Of a stretch of 64,000 bases of DNA, positions 52,693 through 61,198 are shown piece by piece (the first letter of the stretch is position 1; the number at the start of each line of letters is the position of its first letter). The stretch spans positions 124,001 through 188,000 of the forward strand of contig CAZJEB010000003.1 in assembly GCA_964544955.1 (NCBI GenBank), written 5' to 3'. The notes under the pieces were generated by a model. That model searched no databases and had not been told where the DNA came from. It was given only the letters and a program-made list of their open reading frames with translations. The position numbers and the translations under genes were made by a program. Source of the stretch: JAAZPT01 sp964544955. Lineage in GTDB: Bacteria; Bacillota; Clostridia; Christensenellales; Aristaeellaceae.

Positions 52693-53736
52693 TTAGTTAT
52701 TTTCCAACTTATCTAAATTGGTTTTTATATTATCAACAAAAGTTTGTAGGGTATTTAGTTTTATATTTAGGCTTTTATAACTTTCTAAACTTTCATTATT
52801 ATCTATATTTCCATTTGAATTATATTCAAAAGCTTTTTGTTTAATTATACTTGAATCAAAACTTAAATAAGCCTTTTTAAAAACCCTGTCTATTTCTTTA
52901 TGTTCACTATTAAGGCTATTTTTGTAGCTTGAAGGGCTTTTAGAAAACTGGGCTTTAAAATAATAGTTAAAGGACTTTACATCAGCAAAGCCATTTTTAT
53001 TAGCTATATCTGCTATAGACAAGTCGGTTTCCCTAAGATCTATAATAGCTTCTCTAAGCCTAATACGAGTAAGATACTCATAAAAGCTAACTCCAGAATG
53101 CTTTTTAAAAAGCTGTGACACATAGTTGGTGTTGTAACCCCCTATACGCCCAAGTTCCTCAAGAGTAATATTGTTCATATAGTTTTTATCTATATACTTG
53201 CTCATTTTTTTAATTGGATTTTCGGCTTTTCCTCTAAAAATACTAGTATTATTCTCGCTAATAAAACCATCCAAATTAAATAATGAGCTGAGAGAGGATA
53301 AAACGCTTGATACAATTTGTATATCCTTATTTTTATTATCGCTTAATACAAGACTAATAAGCTTAGCAACACATTGGCGTATTGCATTAGCCTCTTTAGA
53401 ATATCTATTATTATTATCAGTAACAAAGTTTAAATAAATATTATTGCTAAGATTGCACAATGTTTTAAATAAATCCAAGTCAAAATGGATTACAAAGGCT
53501 ATACATTCCTTGCTTATAGCAAACGTTGTATGCCCTTCACCAGGATTAATTAAAATAATATCATCCTCAAACATAGTATAACTTTTGCCACCGCTTGTAA
53601 GCTCTAAATTACCTTTAAGCACAATTAATAGCTCTACCTGTTTATGCCAATTATAGTGGTAAGAGCCTATATTATACGCATAATACTCCATATTAAAAAT
53701 ATCTAGTTTTGATTTTGTGCTGTAGTACAACTCCAC
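52693..53736 (-). CDS. AraC-family transcriptional regulator
   Basis: This 348-residue regulator has an N-terminal cupin-like sensing domain (about 10-145; HYNWHKQVELLIVLKGNLEL and LINPGEGHTTF are typical) and a C-terminal pair of AraC helix-turn-helix motifs (about 180-280; LEELGRIGGYNTNYVSQLFKKH and SIADIANKNGFADVKSFNYYFK). Beyond the DNA-binding domain there is an extra tail of roughly 70 residues, ending in a heptad-like coiled coil (LNIKLNTLQTFVDNIKTNLD). The start is the GTG at 53736 behind GGCGGTGA. It precedes the SLC13-ttdAB genes on the same strand and probably activates them. Confidence 0.88.
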   Translation of the reverse strand: MELYYSTKSKLDIFNMEYYAYNIGSYHYNWHKQVELLIVLKGNLELTSGGKSYTMFEDDIILINPGEGHTTFAISKECIAFVIHFDLDLFKTLCNLSNNIYLNFVTDNNNRYSKEANAIRQCVAKLISLVLSDNKNKDIQIVSSVLSSLSSLFNLDGFISENNTSIFRGKAENPIKKMSKYIDKNYMNNITLEELGRIGGYNTNYVSQLFKKHSGVSFYEYLTRIRLREAIIDLRETDLSIADIANKNGFADVKSFNYYFKAQFSKSPSSYKNSLNSEHKEIDRVFKKAYLSFDSSIIKQKAFEYNSNGNIDNNESLESYKSLNIKLNTLQTFVDNIKTNLDKLENN

Positions 53737-53766
53737 AGTATCACCGCCTTTATAATATTTTAGCAT

Positions 53767-53794
53767 ATTATATTGGATATTTGTAAATAAACAA
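53767..53794 (-). promoter_or_regulatory. Promoter of the AraC gene
   Basis: TTGTTT (53794-53789), a 16-nt spacer and a perfect TATAAT (53772-53767) on the minus strand, just behind the terminator of the preceding operon. Confidence 0.55.
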
Positions 53795-53796
53795 AC

Positions 53797-53827
53797 AAAA
53801 AAGAACTTCTAAGCAGAAGTTCTTTTT
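53797..53827 (-). terminator. Terminator of the hybrid transport operon
   Basis: A 13-bp stem (AAAAAGAACTTCT and complement) with an AAGC loop and flanking T-runs lies 10 nt behind the last gene of the right-hand operon. It marks the operon's 3' end. Confidence 0.9.
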
Positions 53828-53836
53828 ATTAATTAA

Positions 53837-54874
53837 TTATTTTACTGTGAATGTTAGGGTTGTACCTACGCGCAACTCTTTTATTTTATTGGATAAAAGT
53901 TTTACTTCGTAAAGGCCTTTATCGTCTGGTATAAAGGCTATGGAATCTACTGTGCATTCAATATCCTTTAGGTTTAGGCTTTCGATATTTGCGGTTAGTT
54001 TATCCCCTACTTTTATGCGGCTTATTTCAAGCTCGTTAAGGTTTGCTGAAACGTACATATCATCACTGGCTATATAGTTTGCAATGCCTGTGCCAACTTC
54101 AGCTGTATCGTTTACTTTTTTATCAAACTTAGTTATAACGCCATCTTGAGGCATTTTAACTATTGGATCCTCACCATCATAGGAGCTTTTTGTGAATATA
54201 AACAAGGGGTCGCCTGCTTTTACCTTATCGCCACGGCTACAAAGCATTTTAATTAATGTGCCTTCTGCATTAACAGCAACGGGGTCTGTTCTAGCAATTG
54301 TGCCACTACCTAAGCGCATTTTAGCATCATAGGTGCTACTGCGGAAAATAAACACTTTGCTATCAAAGCGCATATCGCCCTCGGTAATTTTTACTGTATA
54401 GCCATCCTTATCCCTAGCTACAACAACACCTTCACCTACTTGGGTTTCATCGCTACGGTTACGGATATAAACCTTTTCGCCTAATTGGGCAACCCTAAAT
54501 TCATAGGGGCGACTACTATGCAAATATGTGCATTTTATTGTGCCATTATCGTTTGTATTTATATAAATACTGGCTTTAAGCAATTCCTTAGTAGTAGCAA
54601 GGTTATCGCCTGGTTTAGCCAAAATAACACCTACTGTGCCATCAACAGGGGCATAGCAAATATCGCCCTCCACTTCAAAAATTGGAGTATCCTTTTTTAT
54701 AAGCTCATTCTCTTTTACAAGTATGCTTTTAATAGAGCCTGAGAATGGAACTTGAAGGGATATTTCCTTACCTGCTTTTACCTTGCCATCAAACATCCAT
54801 TGATAATCACTTGCCAAGGCTGCGGGTACAATAAGCATAAATACAGCTAAAACCGCAATTATCCTTTTAATCAT
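53837..54874 (-). CDS. Exported adaptor-like protein with two barrel-sandwich segments
   Basis: This 345-residue protein has a signal peptide (cleavage after ALA) and resembles a periplasmic adaptor of the HlyD/RND type, but with two lipoyl-like barrel-sandwich segments: about 30-100 (LQVPFSGSIKSILVKENELIKKDTPIFEV, cut here: see VPFSGSIKSILVKENELI) and about 190-270 (NAEGTLIKMLCSRGDKVKAG, MPQDGVITKFDKKV). The C-terminal 80 residues look like a beta-barrel domain (VSANLNELEISRIKVGDKL). No coiled-coil hairpin is present. It is the last gene of the operon, overlapping the MacB-like gene by 4 nt. It probably bridges the membrane component to the outside; the exact role is unknown. Confidence 0.65.
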   Translation of the reverse strand: MIKRIIAVLAVFMLIVPAALASDYQWMFDGKVKAGKEISLQVPFSGSIKSILVKENELIKKDTPIFEVEGDICYAPVDGTVGVILAKPGDNLATTKELLKASIYINTNDNGTIKCTYLHSSRPYEFRVAQLGEKVYIRNRSDETQVGEGVVVARDKDGYTVKITEGDMRFDSKVFIFRSSTYDAKMRLGSGTIARTDPVAVNAEGTLIKMLCSRGDKVKAGDPLFIFTKSSYDGEDPIVKMPQDGVITKFDKKVNDTAEVGTGIANYIASDDMYVSANLNELEISRIKVGDKLTANIESLNLKDIECTVDSIAFIPDDKGLYEVKLLSNKIKELRVGTTLTFTVK

Positions 54875-55914
54875 ATATTTTTGTTCCCCTTTCGGTTAAA
54901 AATTATTGTACTAAAGCTAAATATTGTTAATGTGCTTAATATATTAATTATACGCTGAAAACTATTTAAATCAACCACCTGTGGTGTTCTTAATGTAACA
55001 AGTTTTGAGGCTGTATGAACGTTGTTGATATAAGTTTTTTTGATCATATCAAAATCAACAAGTATTTCAGGAACCCACTCGGGGAATTGTAGCAAGGCCT
55101 CAACTATAAAGAACATTAGAAAGCCATATGCAGCTGATATTATACCAAAGCCCGCTATAAACGCAGCTACATGGCCAATAATTTGTAGTGGTATTTGCCT
55201 TGGATATTTTTCAACAAGCAATAGCTTTAACTTTTGGAAGTTTTCACTTAGCCATTTTTTAAATATCCTTAAAACTGCTGTTGTAGCTATTAAGCCATAT
55301 AGAAAAACTATGAACTTTACAATAAGTGTAGCCCTTTGTTTTTCCTTTGGCAAATTCCATACCCCTTGAGGGAACTTTGTATTAAACTCGGTAACATCAA
55401 AATATTTTGGGTTACAAGTATAAATAAGCAAGTTTGACTTCATTTTAGCTTTTACTGCTGTTGCAAAGGGTATATAAGCATTTTTGCTAAAGTTTTCCTG
55501 AGGGGCTGAGTCTATAACGCCAATAACCTTATATTTTTCCTGATTTATAGAAACTTCCTTGCCTAATGCCGACTCTGAGCCAGACACAACAAGTGCAATT
55601 TGTTTATCTATAATTGCAACTTTAGCCTCCTCAGCCTTATAGAAATAGCGCCCTTCAATAAGTTTTGCATGGTAGCTATCAAAATAATCATGGCTTACGG
55701 CATGGAGCTCGGCACTAGTGCTAGCCTTATCTAAACTAACTGCAGCATTTTGTATTGTAAGCTCGCTAGTATATTTTACCTCAAGGTCAATTTCCTCAAC
55801 ATTAGGGTTTTGTTCTATATACTGGTAAACCCCTGGTATATTGCTAACTTGAAGCCAAAAATATGCAATTAATATAAGGCAAAGTGCAAGTAATATTGCC
55901 CATACTTTTTTCAT
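54871..55914 (-). CDS. MacB-like membrane protein without ATPase
   Basis: This 347-residue protein has the layout of a MacB/FtsX-type ABC component. A first membrane helix (about 4-22) is followed by a MacB periplasmic-core-like domain (about 25-190; SHDYFDSYHAKLIEGRYF, ALGKEVSINQEKYKVIGVI and AYIPFATAV are typical), then three membrane segments (about 198-215, 245-275, 322-340). No nucleotide-binding domain is fused to it, and none is encoded near it. It starts by a TAATG overlap with the HlyD-like gene and overlaps the next adaptor gene by 4 nt. It may be a mechanotransmission partner of the adaptors. The FtsX-like helices are divergent. Confidence 0.68.
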   Translation of the reverse strand: MKKVWAILLALCLILIAYFWLQVSNIPGVYQYIEQNPNVEEIDLEVKYTSELTIQNAAVSLDKASTSAELHAVSHDYFDSYHAKLIEGRYFYKAEEAKVAIIDKQIALVVSGSESALGKEVSINQEKYKVIGVIDSAPQENFSKNAYIPFATAVKAKMKSNLLIYTCNPKYFDVTEFNTKFPQGVWNLPKEKQRATLIVKFIVFLYGLIATTAVLRIFKKWLSENFQKLKLLLVEKYPRQIPLQIIGHVAAFIAGFGIISAAYGFLMFFIVEALLQFPEWVPEILVDFDMIKKTYINNVHTASKLVTLRTPQVVDLNSFQRIINILSTLTIFSFSTIIFNRKGNKNI

Positions 55915-57191
55915 TACTTATTCTCCATTACTCTGGCTTTTTCGCTTATTGCTCTATCCTCACGGTCTATTACTTGGGTGCTAATATCATCAGACACGGA
56001 AACCTGATCATCATTTTTACCTAATACATTTACAGTTTGTTTTTTGCAAACATAGTAACTGCTCATAATTCCACCATCGGTCCATTGAGCAACATAAACA
56101 AAGGTTTCATCACCATTTTGGCGAAGGGCAGATGCAGGTATAAGTGTACTTGCCTGTGTTGCACGCTTTGTAAGGCTTAATTGAATTTTTTCCAAGGCCA
56201 TCATGGCTTTTAAGCCACTATTGGCATCTATAACTTCCTGTGTAAGCTCAAAATCGGCATAACGTTGACCTTCTTTGTTTTTGCCTGTGCCAACTAAACC
56301 TACGGAATAGCTGCCCCAATCGGATTTAACCTTGGCTTTTGAGCCATCGTTTGGTAGCTCGTCAAGCTCCTGAACAAAGGCACGTAAAACTGGTGGTTTT
56401 TCGGCAGGGCTATATTTATAAAGGGCTTTTGCGCCGTTATAATCCTCGCCTGCTTTTATATCTAAGGCTGTAATAACGCCATCTTCCTCTGCTTTAATTT
56501 CGCTAAGTTGTGTAATAGCAAAGTCTAAATCGGCAATTTCTTTTTCCTTATTATCCATTTGTTTTATAAGCTCATCACGTTTTTTAACATACTCAAAGCC
56601 TTCATCATTTGTGCTTGAGCCATACCTATTTAGTTGTTTATATGTGTTGTTTGCCCTATCAAATTCCTTTTGTTGGGCTTCCCATGCCTTAGGGTTAGCA
56701 TCCTCACCCTCAAGCCTTGCACGGGTATTTTCAGCGGTTTTTGCCTTTATTAGGGCATTGTTGGTTTCTAAAAGCTTATTATAAGCATCATTTTTTTGTG
56801 TAGTTGTGGGGAACTTGGCATTTTTAGCATCCAAGTCAAGAAGTTCCGCGGTTATTTTAACAAGTTCATCACTAAGGTCTGTTTTTTTCTTTTCCGCCTC
56901 TGTTATGCGTGCATCAAAAATAACATCACCTTTAGCAACCCTATTGCCCACGCCAAAGTAAACTGCGTTTATAACAACGGGGTATTTTTGTGTAAGGGTA
57001 ACAATTACCTCACGCTCCTCAGGGTAAAACACCTTGGAATCCATTGTGGAGTTTGTAACCATTCTACCACGCTCTGGGTAGGTAAACCTTGCCTTTGCTG
57101 TTGTTACAGTTTGTACTGTTCTACCAAAAAACAGGCATACACCAACAACTACTGCCAAAATTATTAAGCCACGTATAGCAATTTTTTTCAT
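55914..57191 (-). CDS. HlyD/RND-type adaptor protein
   Basis: This 425-residue membrane-anchored protein has one N-terminal helix (GLIILAVVVGVCLFFG), a split lipoyl-like domain, and a long alpha-helical hairpin (about 98-232) rich in Lys, Glu and Asp that should form a coiled coil. It closes with a barrel region (IQLSLTKRATQASTLIPASALRQ-type strand: note IPASALRQNGDETFVYV, a classic membrane-fusion-protein motif). Such adaptors normally serve exporters. Here the gene follows two CUT1 importer permeases by 13 nt and is coupled to a MacB-like protein. Confidence 0.8.
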   Translation of the reverse strand: MKKIAIRGLIILAVVVGVCLFFGRTVQTVTTAKARFTYPERGRMVTNSTMDSKVFYPEEREVIVTLTQKYPVVINAVYFGVGNRVAKGDVIFDARITEAEKKKTDLSDELVKITAELLDLDAKNAKFPTTTQKNDAYNKLLETNNALIKAKTAENTRARLEGEDANPKAWEAQQKEFDRANNTYKQLNRYGSSTNDEGFEYVKKRDELIKQMDNKEKEIADLDFAITQLSEIKAEEDGVITALDIKAGEDYNGAKALYKYSPAEKPPVLRAFVQELDELPNDGSKAKVKSDWGSYSVGLVGTGKNKEGQRYADFELTQEVIDANSGLKAMMALEKIQLSLTKRATQASTLIPASALRQNGDETFVYVAQWTDGGIMSSYYVCKKQTVNVLGKNDDQVSVSDDISTQVIDREDRAISEKARVMENK

Positions 57192-57204
57192 TATATATAA
57201 TACC

Positions 57205-58068
57205 TCATTTCATTTCGGATAGCTGTAAGCCTTCTGTAATATCCTTTTGGAAGAAGAAGAAAACAAACAGTGCCGGTAGAATGTATAATACTGCGCCTGC
57301 AAAGGCGATTTCTGCGTTTTTATCACCAATTACGTTAAACATAACTGATAGGGGCATAAGATCCTGCCTATTGGATAGGAAGGCCAAAGGCTGTTCCGCC
57401 ATGTTCCAAATATCCGCAAAGGAGAGAGATACTGCTGCGCCAATGATTGGTTTAGATACGGGCAATGCCACATATATAAATGTACCATAGGCGTTACGCC
57501 CATCAAGGGCTGCCGCCTCTAAAAGCTCTGAGGGAATATTTAGCATATACTGCCTTAACAAGAATATATAGAAAGGTGAAAAGCTTGCTGGCAATATTAT
57601 TGCCCATATGCTATTAAGTAAGCCCAACTTTTGCAATGTTAGAATATTTGGTGACATTGTTACTTGGAAAGGTAATACCATAAGCACAATTACCATAAAA
57701 AACAGTGCATTTTTGCCTTTAAACCTTAGCTTTGCAAGGGCAAAGGATAATGCGGGTATTACTAAGGCTTGCCCAATTAAAATTAGTGTTACATATATAG
57801 CAGAATTTGTAAATAACTTTAGTATGGCTGGGTCGCCTATAAATACTTTATAATGCTGGTTTAGCGAAAACTTGCTTGGGCTTAAATTAGATACTATCCA
57901 CTTTGCATTATCAAAGTTATTACGGCTTTTTAGTATTGATGTAATTTCATCAGGGTGGAAAAACGAATATAGGAATGTTCTAATTAAGGGGTAAAGGGTT
58001 ACTATTACAATTATACCTAAAAATAAATACACAAATATGTGGGATAATTTAAAGCGTTTTTTATTCAC
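57205..58068 (-). CDS. CUT1 sugar ABC permease, MalG/UgpE type
   Basis: This 287-residue permease has six predicted membrane helices and the EAA loop ELLEAAALDGRNAYGTFIYV, with PLSKP-like PVSKPIIG behind it, where the ATPase docks. The N-terminal helix region (YLFLGIIVIVTLYPLIRTFL) is also typical. The start is a GTG at 58068 behind GGGGG. It lies 11 nt after the MalF-type permease gene and 13 nt before the HlyD-like gene. A shared ATPase of the MsmK type would have to power it, since none is encoded in the visible operon. Confidence 0.9.
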   Translation of the reverse strand: MNKKRFKLSHIFVYLFLGIIVIVTLYPLIRTFLYSFFHPDEITSILKSRNNFDNAKWIVSNLSPSKFSLNQHYKVFIGDPAILKLFTNSAIYVTLILIGQALVIPALSFALAKLRFKGKNALFFMVIVLMVLPFQVTMSPNILTLQKLGLLNSIWAIILPASFSPFYIFLLRQYMLNIPSELLEAAALDGRNAYGTFIYVALPVSKPIIGAAVSLSFADIWNMAEQPLAFLSNRQDLMPLSVMFNVIGDKNAEIAFAGAVLYILPALFVFFFFQKDITEGLQLSEMK

Positions 58069-58079
58069 ACAACTACCCC

Positions 58080-58934
58080 CTAACCCAAGGCGCTAGCATT
58101 GCGCTTTTGCATTAAATAAAGCAATGCAAACACGGCAATAACTACTGCGGCAAATATGTAAGCACCTGCCATAACGTTGGAATAATTAAGCTTTTGGAAC
58201 ATATTATTCATATAGTTTTGGAAGGTATAAATGTTCTCATCAGGGTAAGGGCCGCCAATATAATAGGCCTCCCTAAATATTTTAAAGCTGTTTATACAAG
58301 CAAACACCATAACAAGGAAAGATGATGGTGCAATAAGCGGCAATGTTATTTTTGTTTCACGCTTTACAAAGGATATGCCCTCAAGATCGGCATACTCATA
58401 TAAGGCCTTGGGTATTGCCTGCATTGCTGCGGAAAACACTATGGCACAAAAGCCAATATTCTTCCACAAATAAAGCAATATAACTGGAACCCTAAGCATG
58501 CTACCACTTAACCAAAGTACCCTTTCTATACCTAATAGGCCAAGTGCACGGTTTAGCATACCACCCCAGTCAAACAATAGCAGGAAGTATAGCAATATAG
58601 CACTTGATGGCATAATATAGGGCACAATAAGTGTACCTGTTACAAAGGATTTTTTATATTCTGTGCGTTGCAAAACAACTGCAATAAAATAGGCCATAAA
58701 CCAACATATTGGTGCACCTATTGCAGTTAAAAGCAATGAATTTTTTAAACCAAGAACAAACATTGGGTTTTGAATAATTTTGGCATAGTTTTCAAAACCT
58801 ATAAACATGCTTTTTGCAGTATCGCTCATAAGGCTTAAATAAAAGCCCCAAACAAATGGCACTGCATAAAATGTTAGCAGGCCTATAAGGCCTGGCAGTA
58901 TAAAACTTAAAGTGAAGCGTTTGCTATAACGCAA
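58080..58934 (-). CDS. CUT1 sugar ABC permease, MalF/UgpA type
   Basis: This 284-residue permease forms the channel with the MalG-type partner encoded next. About six helices are present; IGFENYAKIIQNPMFVLGL is the family's loop and ALYEYADLEGISFVKRETKI is the EAA coupling loop. It starts with TTG at 58934, 8 nt behind GGAGGG. Two hairpins lie between the preceding binding-protein gene and this one. Confidence 0.9.
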   Translation of the reverse strand: MRYSKRFTLSFILPGLIGLLTFYAVPFVWGFYLSLMSDTAKSMFIGFENYAKIIQNPMFVLGLKNSLLLTAIGAPICWFMAYFIAVVLQRTEYKKSFVTGTLIVPYIMPSSAILLYFLLLFDWGGMLNRALGLLGIERVLWLSGSMLRVPVILLYLWKNIGFCAIVFSAAMQAIPKALYEYADLEGISFVKRETKITLPLIAPSSFLVMVFACINSFKIFREAYYIGGPYPDENIYTFQNYMNNMFQKLNYSNVMAGAYIFAAVVIAVFALLYLMQKRNASALG

Positions 58935-58952
58935 TTTTAAAGCCCTCCAATT

Positions 58953-58997
58953 ACAGCAATTTTAGCTGTGAGCCTGCCGAGGCTTAGCTCGGCAGGC
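58953..58997 (-). repeat. Tandem intercistronic hairpins without a T-run
   Basis: ACAGC/GCTGT (58953-58969) and a GC-rich 10-bp stem GCCTGCCGAG/CTCGGCAGGC with a 6-nt loop (58972-58997) lie between the binding-protein and permease genes. No T-tract follows on the minus strand, so it is more likely an mRNA stabiliser or processing site than a terminator. Confidence 0.7.
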
Positions 58998-59005
58998 ATA
59001 AAAGT

Positions 59006-61177
59006 TTAGTTACCCTCAAGGGTCATCATTTTAATGTAACGGTCTAGCTCTGCAAGGAATTCTTGTGAACCTATATTTTTATCAAAATACCTTTGCAACA
59101 AAGAGTTAATTTGCTCTGAAGAGTAATCAAACACGTTAGATGTTATTACAACAAAGGTATCGGCAATTTCGTTATACTTTTTAATTTCTTCCTCAGTTAA
59201 ATCGTACAAGTTTTCCTTTGTATATTTAAGGTTTAATTCCCAACTATCAAGCTCTTCCTGTAAAGCTTTTTGGTTTTTGCCACCTTCGGCCTTATCCTTT
59301 TCCATAGCGGCCTTAGTTTCCTCAATAAGTTTATTTGTTCTTTCTAACTCAGCATCAACATAGCTTTGTTTTACAGGTTCGTTAACATCTGTATACAACA
59401 ATGTTTGCTTTTTTTGATCCAAATTATCAAGTATAAACTCTACAAAGGCCATGGCATTATCTTTATTTTGAGACAACTCATTTACAGCAACAGCGGTCAT
59501 ACTTGCAACGTTTAGGGGTGCAGAGTTTTCATCAAGCTTTAATGTAATGGGTGTGAAGCCCTTTGAAATATCAATTAAACCGTTTGTTTCAGAGAATATA
59601 GCTTTCTTTTCGTTATATTCATACTCGTTATTTTCCTTAGGGTCGTAGAAGCCATAGAAATCTGTTTTTTCCAACTTTGCAAAAAGCTCTTGTATTGCTG
59701 GTGTGTTATAGTTGGGTGATTGGCCATCCTTAATAGATGCCAAGTTTATTGTATTAAGTATTCTTGTAGCCATGTTCCAGAACATATTATAATAGGGCAT
59801 ATTTTGTATGAACTCAACATCCTTATACTGTGTTGATAGTTCATTTTGGTACCTATTAATAAAATCTAGGAATTGACCATAAGTTTGAGGAACATCAGCC
59901 TCGGTTAAGCCCATATCCTTAAACACTTCATCGCTATAGGCATACCTATTTATAGGTGCCATACTGCCATAATTATACAGGTTATAGGGTAAAAGGTAAA
60001 CATCACCATCAAATTTAACTGCATTTTGAATGAAAGGATACATTCTTTCAACAGCGGCCTTAATCTTTTCGGATGAGGTTAGTGGGTGTAGATATTTATG
60101 TTTATACAATGTTTCCAAATTAGTATAGGATTCAAAAAAGTAAACATCGGCAGCCTCGGGGGATTTCATTTGATTTGCAGCGGTATTAACACTATCAATG
60201 TAGCCTGATACCCTTATGGCGGGGTTTGTAGGGTTAAGCTCATTATATTTTTTAATTATGCGCATATCCTCTAAGCCACTAATTTTTATAAATTGCTCTG
60301 GTAGTTTTTGCCCTGTAAACTTAATGTTTTTAAGCTCTTTATTATCAATATAATAGAAGGTTTCAGCATCGATAAACTGGCTTGCAGTGTACTCAGGTAC
60401 GCTTACGAAGGCTGCCTTTTCCAAAACGGATTCTGAATTTACGGTATAGGCAAAGTTTTGGTCAAAAACATAAAACTTATCGGCAAACTTATTATATTTA
60501 ATAGCTGTTATATTTGCTTCTGTTTTAGGTATTGTTGCAAAAACTTTTATTTCTGTACCCTCAACATACTTTACTTCCGCACCGCCATCCTGTGTATAGC
60601 CCCTATAATAAAACATATCATCCTTATAAGGTGCCATTTCCTGTAAATAAGTATTCTCTGGCAATGGAATATCCGTAGTGCTCATATCGCTTTTATTAAT
60701 GCGAACTAATTTTTCAGCATTAGCTTCCATATCATAGTAGTTTGTATAAATACTGTTTTCAGTAATTACCAATTGGTTGGGTTGAGCACCATCTTCCAAT
60801 TTAAAGCCAGCTTTTTTAAGATCATACTTAGGGATTAATGTGGCCTTAGTGCCTTCAATTTTAACAGTTGAAACTGTCAAATCGCTACGGTTGTAGGCTA
60901 AAAGGTCTTCCCCCTCTGCATAAAGCTCAAAGTTTGCCCATTCAACATCGCTTCCATCATCAATAAGGGCAATGGGAACAAAATCCTTTTTAGCATCATC
61001 AAATTGTAATATGTACCTGTTTATTGGTGCATAAATTTTGTTATTTATTACTGTAATATAGCTAAAATACCAATCGCCATATTTTGCAGGAATTTCAAGT
61101 GTTTCAGCTGCAAAAATAGCTGTTGATTGGGATAAAAGCATAAGCATTACTAGTAATAGAGATATTAGTTTTTTCAT
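59006..61177 (-). CDS. Propeller-like plus solute-binding protein, copy A
   Basis: This 723-residue exported protein has a plain signal peptide (cleavage near IFAA), then a beta-rich region of repeated strands (about 25-295) that reads like a beta-propeller: recurrent NNKIYAPINRYILQFDD-, DLLAYNRSDLTVSTVKI- and DKFYVFDQNFAYTV-like units. A solute-binding domain follows (about 298-600; NELNPTNPAIRVSG, AADVYFFESYTNLETL, VPQTYGQFLDFINRY). A helical stretch with AEGGKNQKALQEELDSW is inserted near residue 640, and the protein ends LDRYIKMMTLEGN. It lies directly upstream of the permeases and is a paralogue of the next two proteins. The ligand is unknown. Confidence 0.78.
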   Translation of the reverse strand: MKKLISLLLVMLMLLSQSTAIFAAETLEIPAKYGDWYFSYITVINNKIYAPINRYILQFDDAKKDFVPIALIDDGSDVEWANFELYAEGEDLLAYNRSDLTVSTVKIEGTKATLIPKYDLKKAGFKLEDGAQPNQLVITENSIYTNYYDMEANAEKLVRINKSDMSTTDIPLPENTYLQEMAPYKDDMFYYRGYTQDGGAEVKYVEGTEIKVFATIPKTEANITAIKYNKFADKFYVFDQNFAYTVNSESVLEKAAFVSVPEYTASQFIDAETFYYIDNKELKNIKFTGQKLPEQFIKISGLEDMRIIKKYNELNPTNPAIRVSGYIDSVNTAANQMKSPEAADVYFFESYTNLETLYKHKYLHPLTSSEKIKAAVERMYPFIQNAVKFDGDVYLLPYNLYNYGSMAPINRYAYSDEVFKDMGLTEADVPQTYGQFLDFINRYQNELSTQYKDVEFIQNMPYYNMFWNMATRILNTINLASIKDGQSPNYNTPAIQELFAKLEKTDFYGFYDPKENNEYEYNEKKAIFSETNGLIDISKGFTPITLKLDENSAPLNVASMTAVAVNELSQNKDNAMAFVEFILDNLDQKKQTLLYTDVNEPVKQSYVDAELERTNKLIEETKAAMEKDKAEGGKNQKALQEELDSWELNLKYTKENLYDLTEEEIKKYNEIADTFVVITSNVFDYSSEQINSLLQRYFDKNIGSQEFLAELDRYIKMMTLEGN

Positions 61178-61198
61178 AATTATCCTCCTTGTTTTTGG

